Positions 15,863 to 24,957 are shown, counted from the first letter of the stretch. The stretch is 27,817 nucleotides of DNA from CAKOSP01 sp964369625 (GCA_964369625.1 CAYJFC010000017.1:1-27817), one strand, 5' to 3'. Numbers and translations: made by a program. The notes: a model not told the origin generated them from the sequence alone.

Positions 15863-16302
15863 AAGTACCTGCTTTTATTATAAGTTTTATAGGATAAATA
15901 ATTTTTATCTAGATGTTCATTTTCTTTATAAAGTAAAAATAAGTTATATGCCTGATGAAAGAAGTCATCAAAAAAAGCATGGGTTTCATTTGACATATAA
16001 TAATATATATTTCCATTTTTATTATTAGAACCATAATGAAATATACAATATTTATTTGGATTTTGTGGTAAAACAGTACCAAGTGATATTATACTTATAA
16101 TATCACTATCGTCGATTAATGCTAAATCAAAAATTTTTACATAACCTTCTGGAGTATGGCGCACGATAGCGGTATTATATATAGCAGTATTGTTATAATA
16201 TGTAAAATGTGCAACCATATATAAATCGAAAAATGACATCGCATTAAGTTCGTCTGGCGTAAACGTTATAATTGTATTTTTGTTTGTTTTTAAGTTATTC
16301 AT
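15850..16302 (-). CDS. Hypothetical protein
   Basis: A 150-residue soluble protein that I do not recognise. It is rich in aromatic residues (Tyr/Phe/His), with the segments MSFFDLYMVAHFTYYNN (22-38), IFDLALIDDSDI and ETHAFFDDFFHQAYNLF. It has only one cysteine, no signal peptide and no membrane helix. Good evidence that it is a real gene comes from AAGGAG (plus-strand 16310-16315) 7 nt before the ATG and a promoter with a perfect TTGACA and TATAAT. It ends in the hairpin shared with the U32 gene. It is divergent from the MazG-like gene. Confidence 0.75.
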   Translation of the reverse strand: MNNLKTNKNTIITFTPDELNAMSFFDLYMVAHFTYYNNTAIYNTAIVRHTPEGYVKIFDLALIDDSDIISIISLGTVLPQNPNKYCIFHYGSNNKNGNIYYYMSNETHAFFDDFFHQAYNLFLLYKENEHLDKNYLSYKTYNKSRYLKIH

Positions 16303-16322
16303 AATAAAACTCCTTATTTGCT

Positions 16323-16350
16323 ATTATACTCCTATTATAAAACATGTCAA
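16323..16350 (-). promoter_or_regulatory. Consensus promoter of the hypothetical minus-strand gene
   Basis: On the minus strand TTGACA (16345-16350), 16 bp, TATAAT (16323-16328); both hexamers are perfect. Confidence 0.85.
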
Positions 16351-16356
16351 ATATCT

Positions 16357-16384
16357 TTGAAAATTATTTTTGTTGTGATAAACT
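16357..16384 (+). promoter_or_regulatory. Promoter of the MazG-like gene
   Basis: TTGAAA (16357-16362), 16 bp, TAAACT (16379-16384). It is back to back with the consensus minus-strand promoter. Confidence 0.5.
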
Positions 16385-16406
16385 AAAAAAGTAGAAGAGG
16401 TTACGT

Positions 16407-16745
16407 ATGAAAGATTTAAAAATATCAGATTTATTTGAAATGCAAAAAAAATTATGGGAACAAAACAAAGAAAAATGGGCGCCTATGGAACCTAGTTATG
16501 CTAGAAATTTTTTGTTGTTTATGATTGAAGAAATGGGAGAATCTATTGCTATTATTAAGAAAAAAGGAGACGATGAAATCATGAATAATAAATTAGTAAG
16601 AAATCATTTTATTGAAGAAATGGGTGATATTATGATGTATTATTTTGATACATTATTAAGATATAAAGTTACTCCAGAAGAATTTAATAAAATATATTTA
16701 AAAAAACATTTAACAAACTTAAAAAGAGATTATAACTATAAATAA
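16407..16745 (+). CDS. MazG-like nucleotide pyrophosphohydrolase
   Basis: A 112-residue all-alpha NTP pyrophosphatase. The two metal-binding half-motifs are EExxE at E41-E42-E45 (IEEMGES) and ExxD at E71-D74 (EEMGD), the hallmark of the MazG/dimeric dUTPase superfamily. Such enzymes hydrolyse nucleoside triphosphates to monophosphate and pyrophosphate, often cleaning non-canonical or excess dNTPs. The length fits single-domain MazG-like proteins rather than full MazG. The preferred nucleotide is unknown. AGAGG (16396-16400) gives the start. Confidence 0.85.
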   Translation: MKDLKISDLFEMQKKLWEQNKEKWAPMEPSYARNFLLFMIEEMGESIAIIKKKGDDEIMNNKLVRNHFIEEMGDIMMYYFDTLLRYKVTPEEFNKIYLKKHLTNLKRDYNYK

Positions 16746-16780
16746 AGTATATTAATTTAATTATTGTAGAAAATATTAAT

Positions 16781-16864
16781 ATGAAGAAAAATATTAAATT
16801 ATTTGGTTTTGCATTTATTATAGTAGTATTAGTAGGTCTTGTTTATAACATAATTGCAAAATAA
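16781..16864 (+). CDS. Possible 27-residue membrane peptide
   Basis: A short frame encoding Met-Lys-Lys-Asn, then a hydrophobic run (LFGFAFIIVVLVGLVYNII, about residues 7-25), ending Ala-Lys. It has the look of a single-pass small membrane protein and fills the gap between the MazG-like gene and a terminator that starts at its stop codon. There is no clear Shine-Dalgarno, so translation is uncertain. Confidence 0.4.
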   Translation: MKKNIKLFGFAFIIVVLVGLVYNIIAK

Positions 16865-16887
16865 AAATAGGTGAGAACCTATTTTTT
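16863..16887. terminator. Bidirectional terminator with GAGA tetraloop
   Basis: AAAAATAGGT (16863-16872) and ACCTATTTTT (16877-16886) around GAGA. It ends the plus-strand unit and also lies over the stop (16879-16881) of the convergent membrane-protein gene. Confidence 0.9.
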
Positions 16888-17550
16888 TGTTGGTTTCATA
16901 TTTACATAAATTTCTTTTAAATATTCATCATGATAATGTTTATCACAATACTCATCTATTACATTTTCTGGGGGAATTCCAGATTTTCTTTCATTTTGTC
17001 TATCAACAGCCCAAATAGAAATAATTATATTTAAAATAAAAAATATAAAAAAGATAATTGTAATAATTTTAAATGGTTTACTATTAATTTTATTAATTAA
17101 TTTAGATATATTAGGATATATTATTTTTAAGAAGATAACTCCTAAAAATCCAAAAAATAACATGTAATAAATATTAGTTCTTCCATCTATATTAAATGGG
17201 ATATGGCTATAATTCCATGATGAAGTATTTAAAACAATTTCTTGAAAATAACTAGCAAGATATTCTGTAATACCTCCTAAAACTGTCATAGCCACATATA
17301 AAACAAAGATGTTTTTATTTCTAATATTATATAGAGTCATTGTTAGAAGTGCGCCAACTCCATAAACTGGATTAAATGGTCCATATAATAGTCCTGCGTG
17401 ACTTCTCCAAGACACATCAGAATAATCCAGTAAATATCTTTTAATAAATAAATATCCTTCTTCCCATACAACACCAATTAAACAGCCAATTACAAATACA
17501 TAAAATAATTTTAATAAAGTTATATCTTTGGGTCTTTTTTTTCTACTCAT
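16879..17550 (-). CDS. CmpB-type putative ABC-transporter membrane protein
   Basis: A 223-residue integral membrane protein with five likely helices (about 13-30, 62-76, 81-103, 126-145 and 160-181) and a polar C-terminal tail. The motifs WRSHAGLLYGPFNPVYGVGA (48-67), the ITEYLASYFQE stretch and SWNYSHIPFNIDGR (111-124) are typical of the 'putative ABC-transporter type IV' family (CmpB/PF06541), whose transport role is not proven. No ATPase gene is next to it. The start is supported by GGTGTAG upstream and a TTGTAA/TATACT promoter. It is divergent from the transglutaminase-like gene at 17641. Confidence 0.85.
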   Translation of the reverse strand: MSRKKRPKDITLLKLFYVFVIGCLIGVVWEEGYLFIKRYLLDYSDVSWRSHAGLLYGPFNPVYGVGALLTMTLYNIRNKNIFVLYVAMTVLGGITEYLASYFQEIVLNTSSWNYSHIPFNIDGRTNIYYMLFFGFLGVIFLKIIYPNISKLINKINSKPFKIITIIFFIFFILNIIISIWAVDRQNERKSGIPPENVIDEYCDKHYHDEYLKEIYVNMKPTKK

Positions 17551-17567
17551 ACTACACCTATAATAAT

Positions 17568-17595
17568 AGTATAACTAATTATCAAAAAATTACAA
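17568..17595 (-). promoter_or_regulatory. Promoter of the CmpB-type gene
   Basis: On the minus strand TTGTAA (17590-17595), 16 bp, TATACT (17568-17573), about 17 bp before the start codon. Confidence 0.6.
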
Positions 17596-17613
17596 TTGAT
17601 AAATTTAATATGT

Positions 17614-17619
17614 TATAAT
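17614..17619 (+). promoter_or_regulatory. -10 box of the larger transglutaminase-like gene
   Basis: TATAAT within TGTTATAATA, the same ten bases as before the paralogue at 210. It lies after the longer in-frame start at 17596, which argues for initiation at 17641. Confidence 0.6.
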
Positions 17620-17640
17620 AAATTTACAGTAGGAGTGTAT

Positions 17641-19443
17641 ATGAATGATTTATATATATATGATTTAAAAGATTATAAATATACAAACGATTTAAATGAA
17701 ATTTTAAATGTATTAAGTAAATATTGTATTTTTTCTTTGAAAGAATGTTTTGAAAAAGATAAAAAACCTTCGAATTTTCACGAAAAGGCTGCATTAAATT
17801 TTGGATTTGAAATAATATATACAGACGATAATCATTTGTGTACTTATAGTGAAAAATTAAATGAATTTTCTGATGTGGGTGTATATTTAAATAAGCAATT
17901 TTTTAATGAAAATAGAGAAATAATTATGAAAACTATTATTGATAATATGTTTAGTAAATTTTCAGTAAAAATATCCAAAGAAATATTTAATGATGAAGTT
18001 TTTGAAAAAATATTTACAACAGCTGCTGAAAATATATATTTAAGAGATTTAGATTTAACTGATGAGCAATTAAAAAGATTAAAAAAATCTTTTAAAAATA
18101 TTTATATAATTACAAACGATAAATGTAATAAAATTTCATCATTAAATATAGTAAATCATTACACATTAAAAGAATTGAAAAACGATCAAATAGTTAAAGT
18201 TTTAGATCTAGATTTAAATGATGAAGAAATAGAAAATTTAAAATATATTAGTGAAGGATCTACAATAAAAATGCGTAGCGAATTACTTGATATATATGAT
18301 AAAAATTATTATGTTAATTTATATGAGACAACTATTAAATATTTAAGTGTATTAAGAAAAGAAAATAAAAATCCCAAATTGATATTAAAAATCGATGAAA
18401 ATGATTTATTTAATAGATATTATTTGGATAAGTTCCAAAATTATTCAAATGTATATGTTGAATTTGATAATGAAGTAATTAGTTTATTGCAATATGCTGA
18501 ATTAAACACTAAATTAGATGTTCTAATAAATGATATAGATTCAAATTTATCTCCGTTAGAAACTTATTTTGTAGCTTATGATATTGTGAAAAATTTCAAA
18601 AAATACAATGAAAATCATGAAAATAAACAAGATGCTAGAGGATTAAGATATATACTCGATAATGAATATATGGTGTGTGTAGGATATTCTAAATTATTAA
18701 AAATATTATTAAGAAAATCAAATATAGAATCATATAGAACTAATGCAGATTTAGGAGTGATAAAGCCTGATAAAGAAAAACTTGATTATGTCGGTCACAC
18801 AAGAGTAGTAGTGCATATTAAAGATGATAAGTATAATTTAGATAATTATTATATAGCAGACCCAACGTGGGATAATGATTTAAATCAAGATAGATTAAAC
18901 TATGCTCTTAAAACTTTTGATACTATGCAAATGGGTAATGAAATGTTTTTCTTTAAAGATATAGATTCATTCTTAGATATAAAGTCTAAAGAAGAATATA
19001 ATGAAAAAATGAATTATGTTTTAAATAAAAAAATAAAATATTTTAATGAAGAATACTGTGAATATAGTAATTTAACTAATATATATAGGGCATTTAAAGA
19101 TCAAACTGAAGAAATTTTAGAAGTTATTTCTAATTTAGATTATAATTTATATGAAATGTTAAATAAACAATTTGAAGATATATTACTAAGTATAAAAGAT
19201 GAAAGAGTGGCCTCTAATGAAACTATAAAAGTAGCTTTGTCAAAATTTGAAGATATTTATGGTATTTTAGGAGAAGAATGTTTGAAAAAAACAAATAAAA
19301 AAATAAATATAAATTCTTTTAAGCAAATATTGAAAGCTATTGGAAAAAAGAAAAATAATAAAGCTTTAATTAGTAACTATTTGAAAAATGAAGAAGAAAA
19401 ATATGATTACCCGTATATAGAATATGAGAGTAAAACAAAATAA
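17641..19443 (+). CDS. Transglutaminase-like (papain-fold) domain protein, long paralogue
   Basis: A 600-residue soluble protein. The start at 17641 is chosen for AGGAG (17631-17635) and because 17596 precedes the TATAAT. A transglutaminase-like core lies at about 300-420, with the triad C346 (VCVGYS), H386 (GHTRV) and D407 (ADPTWD) intact. It is preceded by about 300 residues of alpha/beta sequence that I do not recognise. The part LRDLDLTDEQLKRLKKSFKNIYIITND recurs in form as DLDLNDEEIENLKYISEG, hinting at an internal repeat. The C-terminal 180 residues are helical. It shares its core, flanking helices and start region with the 426-residue protein at 210. Function is unknown; cytoplasmic cysteine-hydrolase or cross-linking activity is possible. 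Confidence 0.72.
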   Translation: MNDLYIYDLKDYKYTNDLNEILNVLSKYCIFSLKECFEKDKKPSNFHEKAALNFGFEIIYTDDNHLCTYSEKLNEFSDVGVYLNKQFFNENREIIMKTIIDNMFSKFSVKISKEIFNDEVFEKIFTTAAENIYLRDLDLTDEQLKRLKKSFKNIYIITNDKCNKISSLNIVNHYTLKELKNDQIVKVLDLDLNDEEIENLKYISEGSTIKMRSELLDIYDKNYYVNLYETTIKYLSVLRKENKNPKLILKIDENDLFNRYYLDKFQNYSNVYVEFDNEVISLLQYAELNTKLDVLINDIDSNLSPLETYFVAYDIVKNFKKYNENHENKQDARGLRYILDNEYMVCVGYSKLLKILLRKSNIESYRTNADLGVIKPDKEKLDYVGHTRVVVHIKDDKYNLDNYYIADPTWDNDLNQDRLNYALKTFDTMQMGNEMFFFKDIDSFLDIKSKEEYNEKMNYVLNKKIKYFNEEYCEYSNLTNIYRAFKDQTEEILEVISNLDYNLYEMLNKQFEDILLSIKDERVASNETIKVALSKFEDIYGILGEECLKKTNKKININSFKQILKAIGKKKNNKALISNYLKNEEEKYDYPYIEYESKTK

Positions 19444-19464
19444 AGTTAATTCTTTATTTTTTTA
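19437..19464 (+). terminator. Terminator before addB
   Basis: AAAATAAAG (19437-19445) pairs with CTTTATTTT (19452-19460) around TTAATT, then more T. The addB -10 box TATAAT (19468-19473) follows directly. Confidence 0.8.
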
Positions 19465-19491
19465 TGATATAATTTTTATGAAGGTGATAAG

Positions 19492-21753
19492 ATGTATCAA
19501 AACTATGATTTAATAGTAACAACAAACTATATAAAAAAAGAAATATTAAAAGAAAATAGTATAACTAAAATAATAAGTAATACTAAAATATTAAGTATAA
19601 ATGAATTTGTAAACTCTACTGTAGGAGTGATTAAACCAGGTGCTACATATTTTTTAATGGAAAAATTTAATATTTCTTATAATTTAGCTAAAGTTTATTT
19701 AAAAAACATATTTTATAATTCAAATAAATTAAAAAAATATTATGACTTATTAATAGAATATAAATATATAGAATTACCTATTATAAATAAGTATAAAAAT
19801 ATACTTTTAATAAATGTTTTAATTGATGATGTATATAAATCATATTATCCTAAGTCAGTGTTTGATTATTTTTCTTTAAATGGAAAAAACATTCATAAAA
19901 TAACTAAATATAGTACATTGGAATTAGAAATTTCATCGGTATTTAATCAAATATCACATTTATTAAAAAAAGTGAATATAAATAAAATAAAATTAGTAAA
20001 TGTAAGTAGTGAATATATTAATGAAATAAAAAAAGTGTCTAATATGTTTAAAGTGCCAATCAACTTACCTGAAAAATATACTATATCTAAAACTAATGCC
20101 TTTGATAAATTTATCAGTAATTTAAGAAATACTATGGATGTAGAAACTTCCTTGAATATAATAAAAGATAGCATAATATATGATAAGATTTTAGATTACT
20201 TTAATAGTTATAATTATAAAGAAATAAATAATCTTAATATAGAAGTTATAATTAATGAATTAAAGGAAATACAAATTAAAGAAGATAAAATAACTGATGC
20301 TATTGAATGTATTAATTATGAAGATATTTATAATAAGGATAACTATTATTTTGTGATTGGGTTAAATGATGGTATTTTACCTAAAATATATAAAAATGAA
20401 GATTTTTTAAGTGATGAAGAAAAAGAAATGCTTAATTATAATCCTAGTAATATAAAAAATAAATTTAATAAAGAATTATTTATGAATATATATAATTCTT
20501 ATAAAAATATTTATTATTCTTATAAACTTAAAAGTCCATTTCAATCATATAGACCATCTTTAATTATTGAAGATAATAATTTAGAAGTGGTGGAATATGA
20601 TAATGAAAATTATTTAAATAGTAATTTATATAATAAACTAGAGCTTGCTAAATCATTAGATAATTTAATTAAATTTGGAGAATATAATAATAATTTAAAT
20701 ATACTATATTCAAATTATGAAATACCATATTTAAGTTATGATAATAAATTTACTAAAATTGATAATTTTAACAACATATGCAAGGATATAACATTATCAT
20801 ATACAAGTATAAATGATTATTATAATTGTGCATTTAAATATTATGTGAAAAAAATACTCAAATTAGATAAATCAGAGGAATCCTTAGCTTTATTAATTGG
20901 TAATACCTTTCACTTCGTATTATCTAAAATATATGAACCTACTTTTGATTTAAATCAGGTTTATGATGAATATTTAAATAGTCAAATACTTGATAATAAA
21001 AGTAAATTATTTATGAGTATTTTAAAAAATGAATTAGTATATATAATTGATGTAATTAAATCTTTTGATTTAAAAAGTACCCTTAATAATAATTATTTAG
21101 AAAAAGAAATAACTATTAAAGATATAGTTCACGGTAAGGTAAAATTATATGGAATAATGGATAAGTTAAAAGTAAATGAAGATAATTCTTTAGCCATAGT
21201 TATTGATTATAAAACAGGTTCACTATCTTCATCTATTGATAATATTAATCATGGTTTAAATTTACAACTACCAATATATATGTATTTTGCTAAAAGTATG
21301 TATCCAGATATAAAAATTGGGGGCTTTTATTTACAAAAAATATTAAATAACCCTAAAGTAGATGAATCTATTGAAGATAAAAGAAAAAGTTTAAAACTAG
21401 AGGGATTTAGTAGTAGCAATATTGAAGTTTTAAAAAATATTGATTATTCATATGAAAATAGTGAAGTTATAAAATCTTTAAAATTAACTAAAAATGGTTT
21501 TGCAAGTTATTCAAAAGTACTAAGTGATAAAAATATTGAAGAAGTGTTAAAAATAACTAAAGAAAAAATACAGCAGGCAGCATCAAATATAGTAAATGGT
21601 AATTTTTCAATTAATCCAAAAGAAATTAATAACATTAATATAGGATGCACTTATTGTAAATTTAAAGACTTATGCTTTATGAAAGAAGAGGATATAGTTA
21701 AACTGGAAGATAATAAAATAAAAGATATATTAGGAGGTGAAGAAGATGCCTAA
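19492..21753 (+). CDS. addB: AddB-like helicase-nuclease subunit, short form
   Basis: The nuclease-bearing partner of AddA in the AddAB complex, which resects double-strand breaks to Chi-like sites for RecA-dependent repair and destroys foreign linear DNA. At 753 residues it is much shorter than typical AddB (about 1,150). The N-terminus lacks the GxxGSGKT P-loop seen in Bacillus AddB, so the inactivated-helicase part appears cut down. The C-terminal RecB-type nuclease is intact: TSINDYYNCAFKYYVKK with C446, GNTFH, IDYKTG with D572 and K574, then QLPIYMY. The Fe-S staple cysteines are C446, C719, C722 and C728 (CxxC, five residues, C). AAGGTGAT precedes the ATG. Its end overlaps the addA start by 8 nt. 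Confidence 0.88.
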   Translation: MYQNYDLIVTTNYIKKEILKENSITKIISNTKILSINEFVNSTVGVIKPGATYFLMEKFNISYNLAKVYLKNIFYNSNKLKKYYDLLIEYKYIELPIINKYKNILLINVLIDDVYKSYYPKSVFDYFSLNGKNIHKITKYSTLELEISSVFNQISHLLKKVNINKIKLVNVSSEYINEIKKVSNMFKVPINLPEKYTISKTNAFDKFISNLRNTMDVETSLNIIKDSIIYDKILDYFNSYNYKEINNLNIEVIINELKEIQIKEDKITDAIECINYEDIYNKDNYYFVIGLNDGILPKIYKNEDFLSDEEKEMLNYNPSNIKNKFNKELFMNIYNSYKNIYYSYKLKSPFQSYRPSLIIEDNNLEVVEYDNENYLNSNLYNKLELAKSLDNLIKFGEYNNNLNILYSNYEIPYLSYDNKFTKIDNFNNICKDITLSYTSINDYYNCAFKYYVKKILKLDKSEESLALLIGNTFHFVLSKIYEPTFDLNQVYDEYLNSQILDNKSKLFMSILKNELVYIIDVIKSFDLKSTLNNNYLEKEITIKDIVHGKVKLYGIMDKLKVNEDNSLAIVIDYKTGSLSSSIDNINHGLNLQLPIYMYFAKSMYPDIKIGGFYLQKILNNPKVDESIEDKRKSLKLEGFSSSNIEVLKNIDYSYENSEVIKSLKLTKNGFASYSKVLSDKNIEEVLKITKEKIQQAASNIVNGNFSINPKEINNINIGCTYCKFKDLCFMKEEDIVKLEDNKIKDILGGEEDA

Positions 21754-24700
21754 ATTTACTTTAGAGCAGCAAGATGCAATAAATAGCGAAGGAACTAATA
21801 TATTAGTTAGTGCTGGAGCAGGATCAGGTAAAACAGCTGTATTATCAGAACGTGTTTTAAGAAAAGTAAATGAAGGAGTAAGTACTGAAAATTTACTAAT
21901 ACTAACATTTACAAATGCCGCTGCAGCAGAAATGAAAGAACGTATTAGAAATAAAATTAAAGCTAATGATAATTTAAAGGATGAACTTGAAAAAGTTGAG
22001 TCAGCATATATAACAACATTCGATTCATTTACTTTATCAGTAGTAAAAAAATATCATTATTTAAAAAACTTACCTAAGAATATTAATATATGTGATGCAA
22101 GCATTATAGAACTTAAAAAAGAAGAATTATTAGAAGAATTATTTGATAAATTATATCAAGAAAAAAATGAAAAATTTATTAGTTTTATTAAAGATTATTT
22201 TTATAAAAATGATAATGAATTAAAAAAATATATTAAATCAGCATATAAATCTATTGACTTAATATACGATAAAAAAATATTTTTGGACAATTATATTGCT
22301 AATTTTTATAATGAAGACTATATTGATAGTTTAGTAAATAGTTATATAACTTTAATAAAGTCTGTAATTAAAGATATTAATAATTCTTATAATGAAATTA
22401 TTCGAATAGATAGTTTATATGCAGAAAAAGTATTATTAAATGAACTATTTACTACTAATGATTATGCTACGTATAAAAAATATGGTGATTTAGACGTTGC
22501 TAGATTACCTAAAAATTCCAGTGAAGAATTAAAAGAAGAAAAAGATAAATTAAAAAAATTATTAAATAAATTAAAAGAATTAACTAAGTATGAAGATTTA
22601 AATATTTTAAAGCAAACATATTTAAATAATAAGAAATATATTGAAGTGTTACTGGATATAATTATAAAATATGATAAATTGGTAACAAATTTAAAATATA
22701 AAGAAAACATGTTTGATTTTTTAGATATAGAAAAAATGGCTATTGATATACTTAAAGAAAATGAAGATGTAAGATTGTTTTATAAAAATAAATTTAATGA
22801 AATATTAATTGATGAATATCAAGATACATCAGATATACAAGAATTATTCATATCACTTATATCAGAAAATAATGTATATATGGTAGGAGACATTAAACAA
22901 TCTATATATCGTTTTAGAAATGCAAACCCGATTATATTTAAAGATAAATATGAAATGTATGGAGAAAAAAATGGTGGTAAAAGAATAGATTTAAATAAAA
23001 ATTTTAGATCAAGAGAAGAAGTATTATTAAATATTAATTTAATGTTTGATAAAATAATGAATGCTCCAATCGGAGGAGCAGAATATAAAAAAGAACACCA
23101 ATTATCATTTGGAAATACATTATATGAAACTGTTGGCAAAACAGAGCAAAATAATAATTTTGAAATATTAAATTATCAAAAAGATGAAGATAAAATATAT
23201 AGTAAAGAAGAAATTGAAATATTTACAATTGCCAGGGATATAAAAGAAAAAGTTGAATCAAAATATATTATTTTTGATAAAGATGAAAATATTCAAAGGC
23301 CTGCCAAATATAATGACTTTGCAGTGCTGCTAGATAGAACAACATCATTTAATTTATATAAAAAAATATTTGAATATTTAAATGTACCTTTATCAGTTTA
23401 TAAAGATGAATCAATTAAAGAGTCAATTAATATTAAAATTATAAAAAATATACTTATATTGATTAATAAAATACATAATAAAGTTTATGATAATGATTTT
23501 AGGTATGCGTATTTTTCAGTAGCAAGAAGTTATTTGTTTAAAATAGATGATAATAACTTATATAATATTATTTCAAATAAAGAATATTTTAATACTGAAA
23601 TATTTAAAATATGTCAAACAATTAGTCAATCATTAGAAAATAATAATATATATTACATAGTAAATAAAATTATCGAAGAATTTAATTTTTATGAAAAATT
23701 AATTACTATCGGGGATATAAGTAAAAATTATGTAGTATTAGATTATATATTAAATATAAGTAATTCATCTTCTGAAATATTTACAATTGATGAATTTATA
23801 AACTATTTAGATAATATTACTACAGGTGATTTAGATATAAAATATTCACTTTCTAAAGAAGATGCAGAAGGGTGTTATTTAATGACTATTCATAAATCTA
23901 AAGGTTTAGAATTTCCGATTTGCTATTTTGCAGGATTAGATAAAGCATTTAATATACTTGAGTTAAAAGATAAATTTTTATTTAGCAATAAATATGGAAT
24001 TATCATGCCGTATATTAATAATGGAATGAAAACTTCTTTTGTAAAAACTCTTTTAAAAAATGATTATATAAATGATGAAATAAGTGAGAAGTTAAGACTA
24101 TTATATGTTGCTTTAACAAGAGCTAAAGAAAAAATGATTTTTGTAATGGATTTTAAAAATGATAAGGATTATTCTTATATAAATGATTTGATAAATGATT
24201 ATGATAGAATTAATTATAGATCTTTTGCAGATATAATAAATTCAATAAATAAAATAGTGTATCCATATATAAAAAATATAGATATAAATAAATTAAAGTT
24301 AACAAAAGATTATAATTTTGCAAAAAAAAGTGATTATCAAAATAAACTAAGTATAGTTAATGAAAAAATATTAATAGAAGAAAATGAATTTGAAAAAGAA
24401 TTGCTTGCAGATAAGCATTATTCAAAAAAAGCAAATTCCTTATTTAATAATGAAACTAAAAAAAATATTGAAGAAGGACTAAAAATTCATTATATGATGG
24501 AGCATTTTGATTTTGAAAAATTAAACTATGATATAATACCTGATAAATATAAACTATTTGTTCAAAAATTTATTAAACTTGATATACTTAAAGATTATAT
24601 AAATATATATAAAGAATATGAATTTATATATACTGATGATTTTAATCAAATGCATGGTATTATAGATTTGCTTTTAGAATATTCTGATAAATATGTTATT

Positions 24701-24847
24701 GTTGATTATAAACTTAAAAATACTACTGATGAAGCATATGTTAATCAGTTAAATGGTTATAAAAAATATATAAGTGAATTAACTAATAAAGAATGCATTA
24801 CTTACTTATATTCATTTGTAGATGGAAAACTTACTTTAATAAATTAA
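21746..24847 (+). CDS. addA: ATP-dependent helicase/nuclease subunit AddA
   Basis: A UvrD/RecB-type superfamily 1A helicase with a C-terminal nuclease domain. The start at 21746 is chosen for AGGAGGTGA (21732-21740) and overlaps the addB stop. The protein is 1,033 residues, somewhat below the usual 1,200. The Walker A loop AGAGSGKT (23-30) has K29. The Walker B is DEYQD (356-360). IHKSKGLEFP (from 715) and YVALTRA (787-793) are motifs V and VI. The nuclease site has D974 (GIIDLL) and D987-Y-K989 (VDYKLK). All helicase and nuclease signatures look functional. It forms an operon with addB. Confidence 0.96.
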   Translation: MPKFTLEQQDAINSEGTNILVSAGAGSGKTAVLSERVLRKVNEGVSTENLLILTFTNAAAAEMKERIRNKIKANDNLKDELEKVESAYITTFDSFTLSVVKKYHYLKNLPKNINICDASIIELKKEELLEELFDKLYQEKNEKFISFIKDYFYKNDNELKKYIKSAYKSIDLIYDKKIFLDNYIANFYNEDYIDSLVNSYITLIKSVIKDINNSYNEIIRIDSLYAEKVLLNELFTTNDYATYKKYGDLDVARLPKNSSEELKEEKDKLKKLLNKLKELTKYEDLNILKQTYLNNKKYIEVLLDIIIKYDKLVTNLKYKENMFDFLDIEKMAIDILKENEDVRLFYKNKFNEILIDEYQDTSDIQELFISLISENNVYMVGDIKQSIYRFRNANPIIFKDKYEMYGEKNGGKRIDLNKNFRSREEVLLNINLMFDKIMNAPIGGAEYKKEHQLSFGNTLYETVGKTEQNNNFEILNYQKDEDKIYSKEEIEIFTIARDIKEKVESKYIIFDKDENIQRPAKYNDFAVLLDRTTSFNLYKKIFEYLNVPLSVYKDESIKESINIKIIKNILILINKIHNKVYDNDFRYAYFSVARSYLFKIDDNNLYNIISNKEYFNTEIFKICQTISQSLENNNIYYIVNKIIEEFNFYEKLITIGDISKNYVVLDYILNISNSSSEIFTIDEFINYLDNITTGDLDIKYSLSKEDAEGCYLMTIHKSKGLEFPICYFAGLDKAFNILELKDKFLFSNKYGIIMPYINNGMKTSFVKTLLKNDYINDEISEKLRLLYVALTRAKEKMIFVMDFKNDKDYSYINDLINDYDRINYRSFADIINSINKIVYPYIKNIDINKLKLTKDYNFAKKSDYQNKLSIVNEKILIEENEFEKELLADKHYSKKANSLFNNETKKNIEEGLKIHYMMEHFDFEKLNYDIIPDKYKLFVQKFIKLDILKDYINIYKEYEFIYTDDFNQMHGIIDLLLEYSDKYVIVDYKLKNTTDEAYVNQLNGYKKYISELTNKECITYLYSFVDGKLTLIN

Positions 24848-24860
24848 AATATAAACAAAA

Positions 24861-24867
24861 TGTCGAA
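24861..24867 (+). promoter_or_regulatory. Candidate Spo0A box 1
   Basis: TGTCGAA, an exact match to the core 0A box of Bacillus, in the addA-spoIIAA gap. It lies 36 bp (start to start) from a second identical site. Confidence 0.6.
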
Positions 24868-24896
24868 TATTGTAATATAGATATTTTGTTTTATTT

Positions 24897-24903
24897 TGTC
24901 GAA
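24897..24903 (+). promoter_or_regulatory. Candidate Spo0A box 2
   Basis: A second exact TGTCGAA, within TTTTGTCGAAAATG. It lies just upstream of where a -35 element would be for the AT-rich -10 candidates at 24931-24938 (TATATT/TATTAT). That is the placement expected for an activator touching RNA polymerase, as Spo0A does at SigmaA-type sporulation promoters. I see no clear SigmaH promoter. Confidence 0.65.
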
Positions 24904-24957
24904 AATGTTTAATTTAAACTTTTTTTTATTTATATTATATATAGAAGGTGAGAAAAA

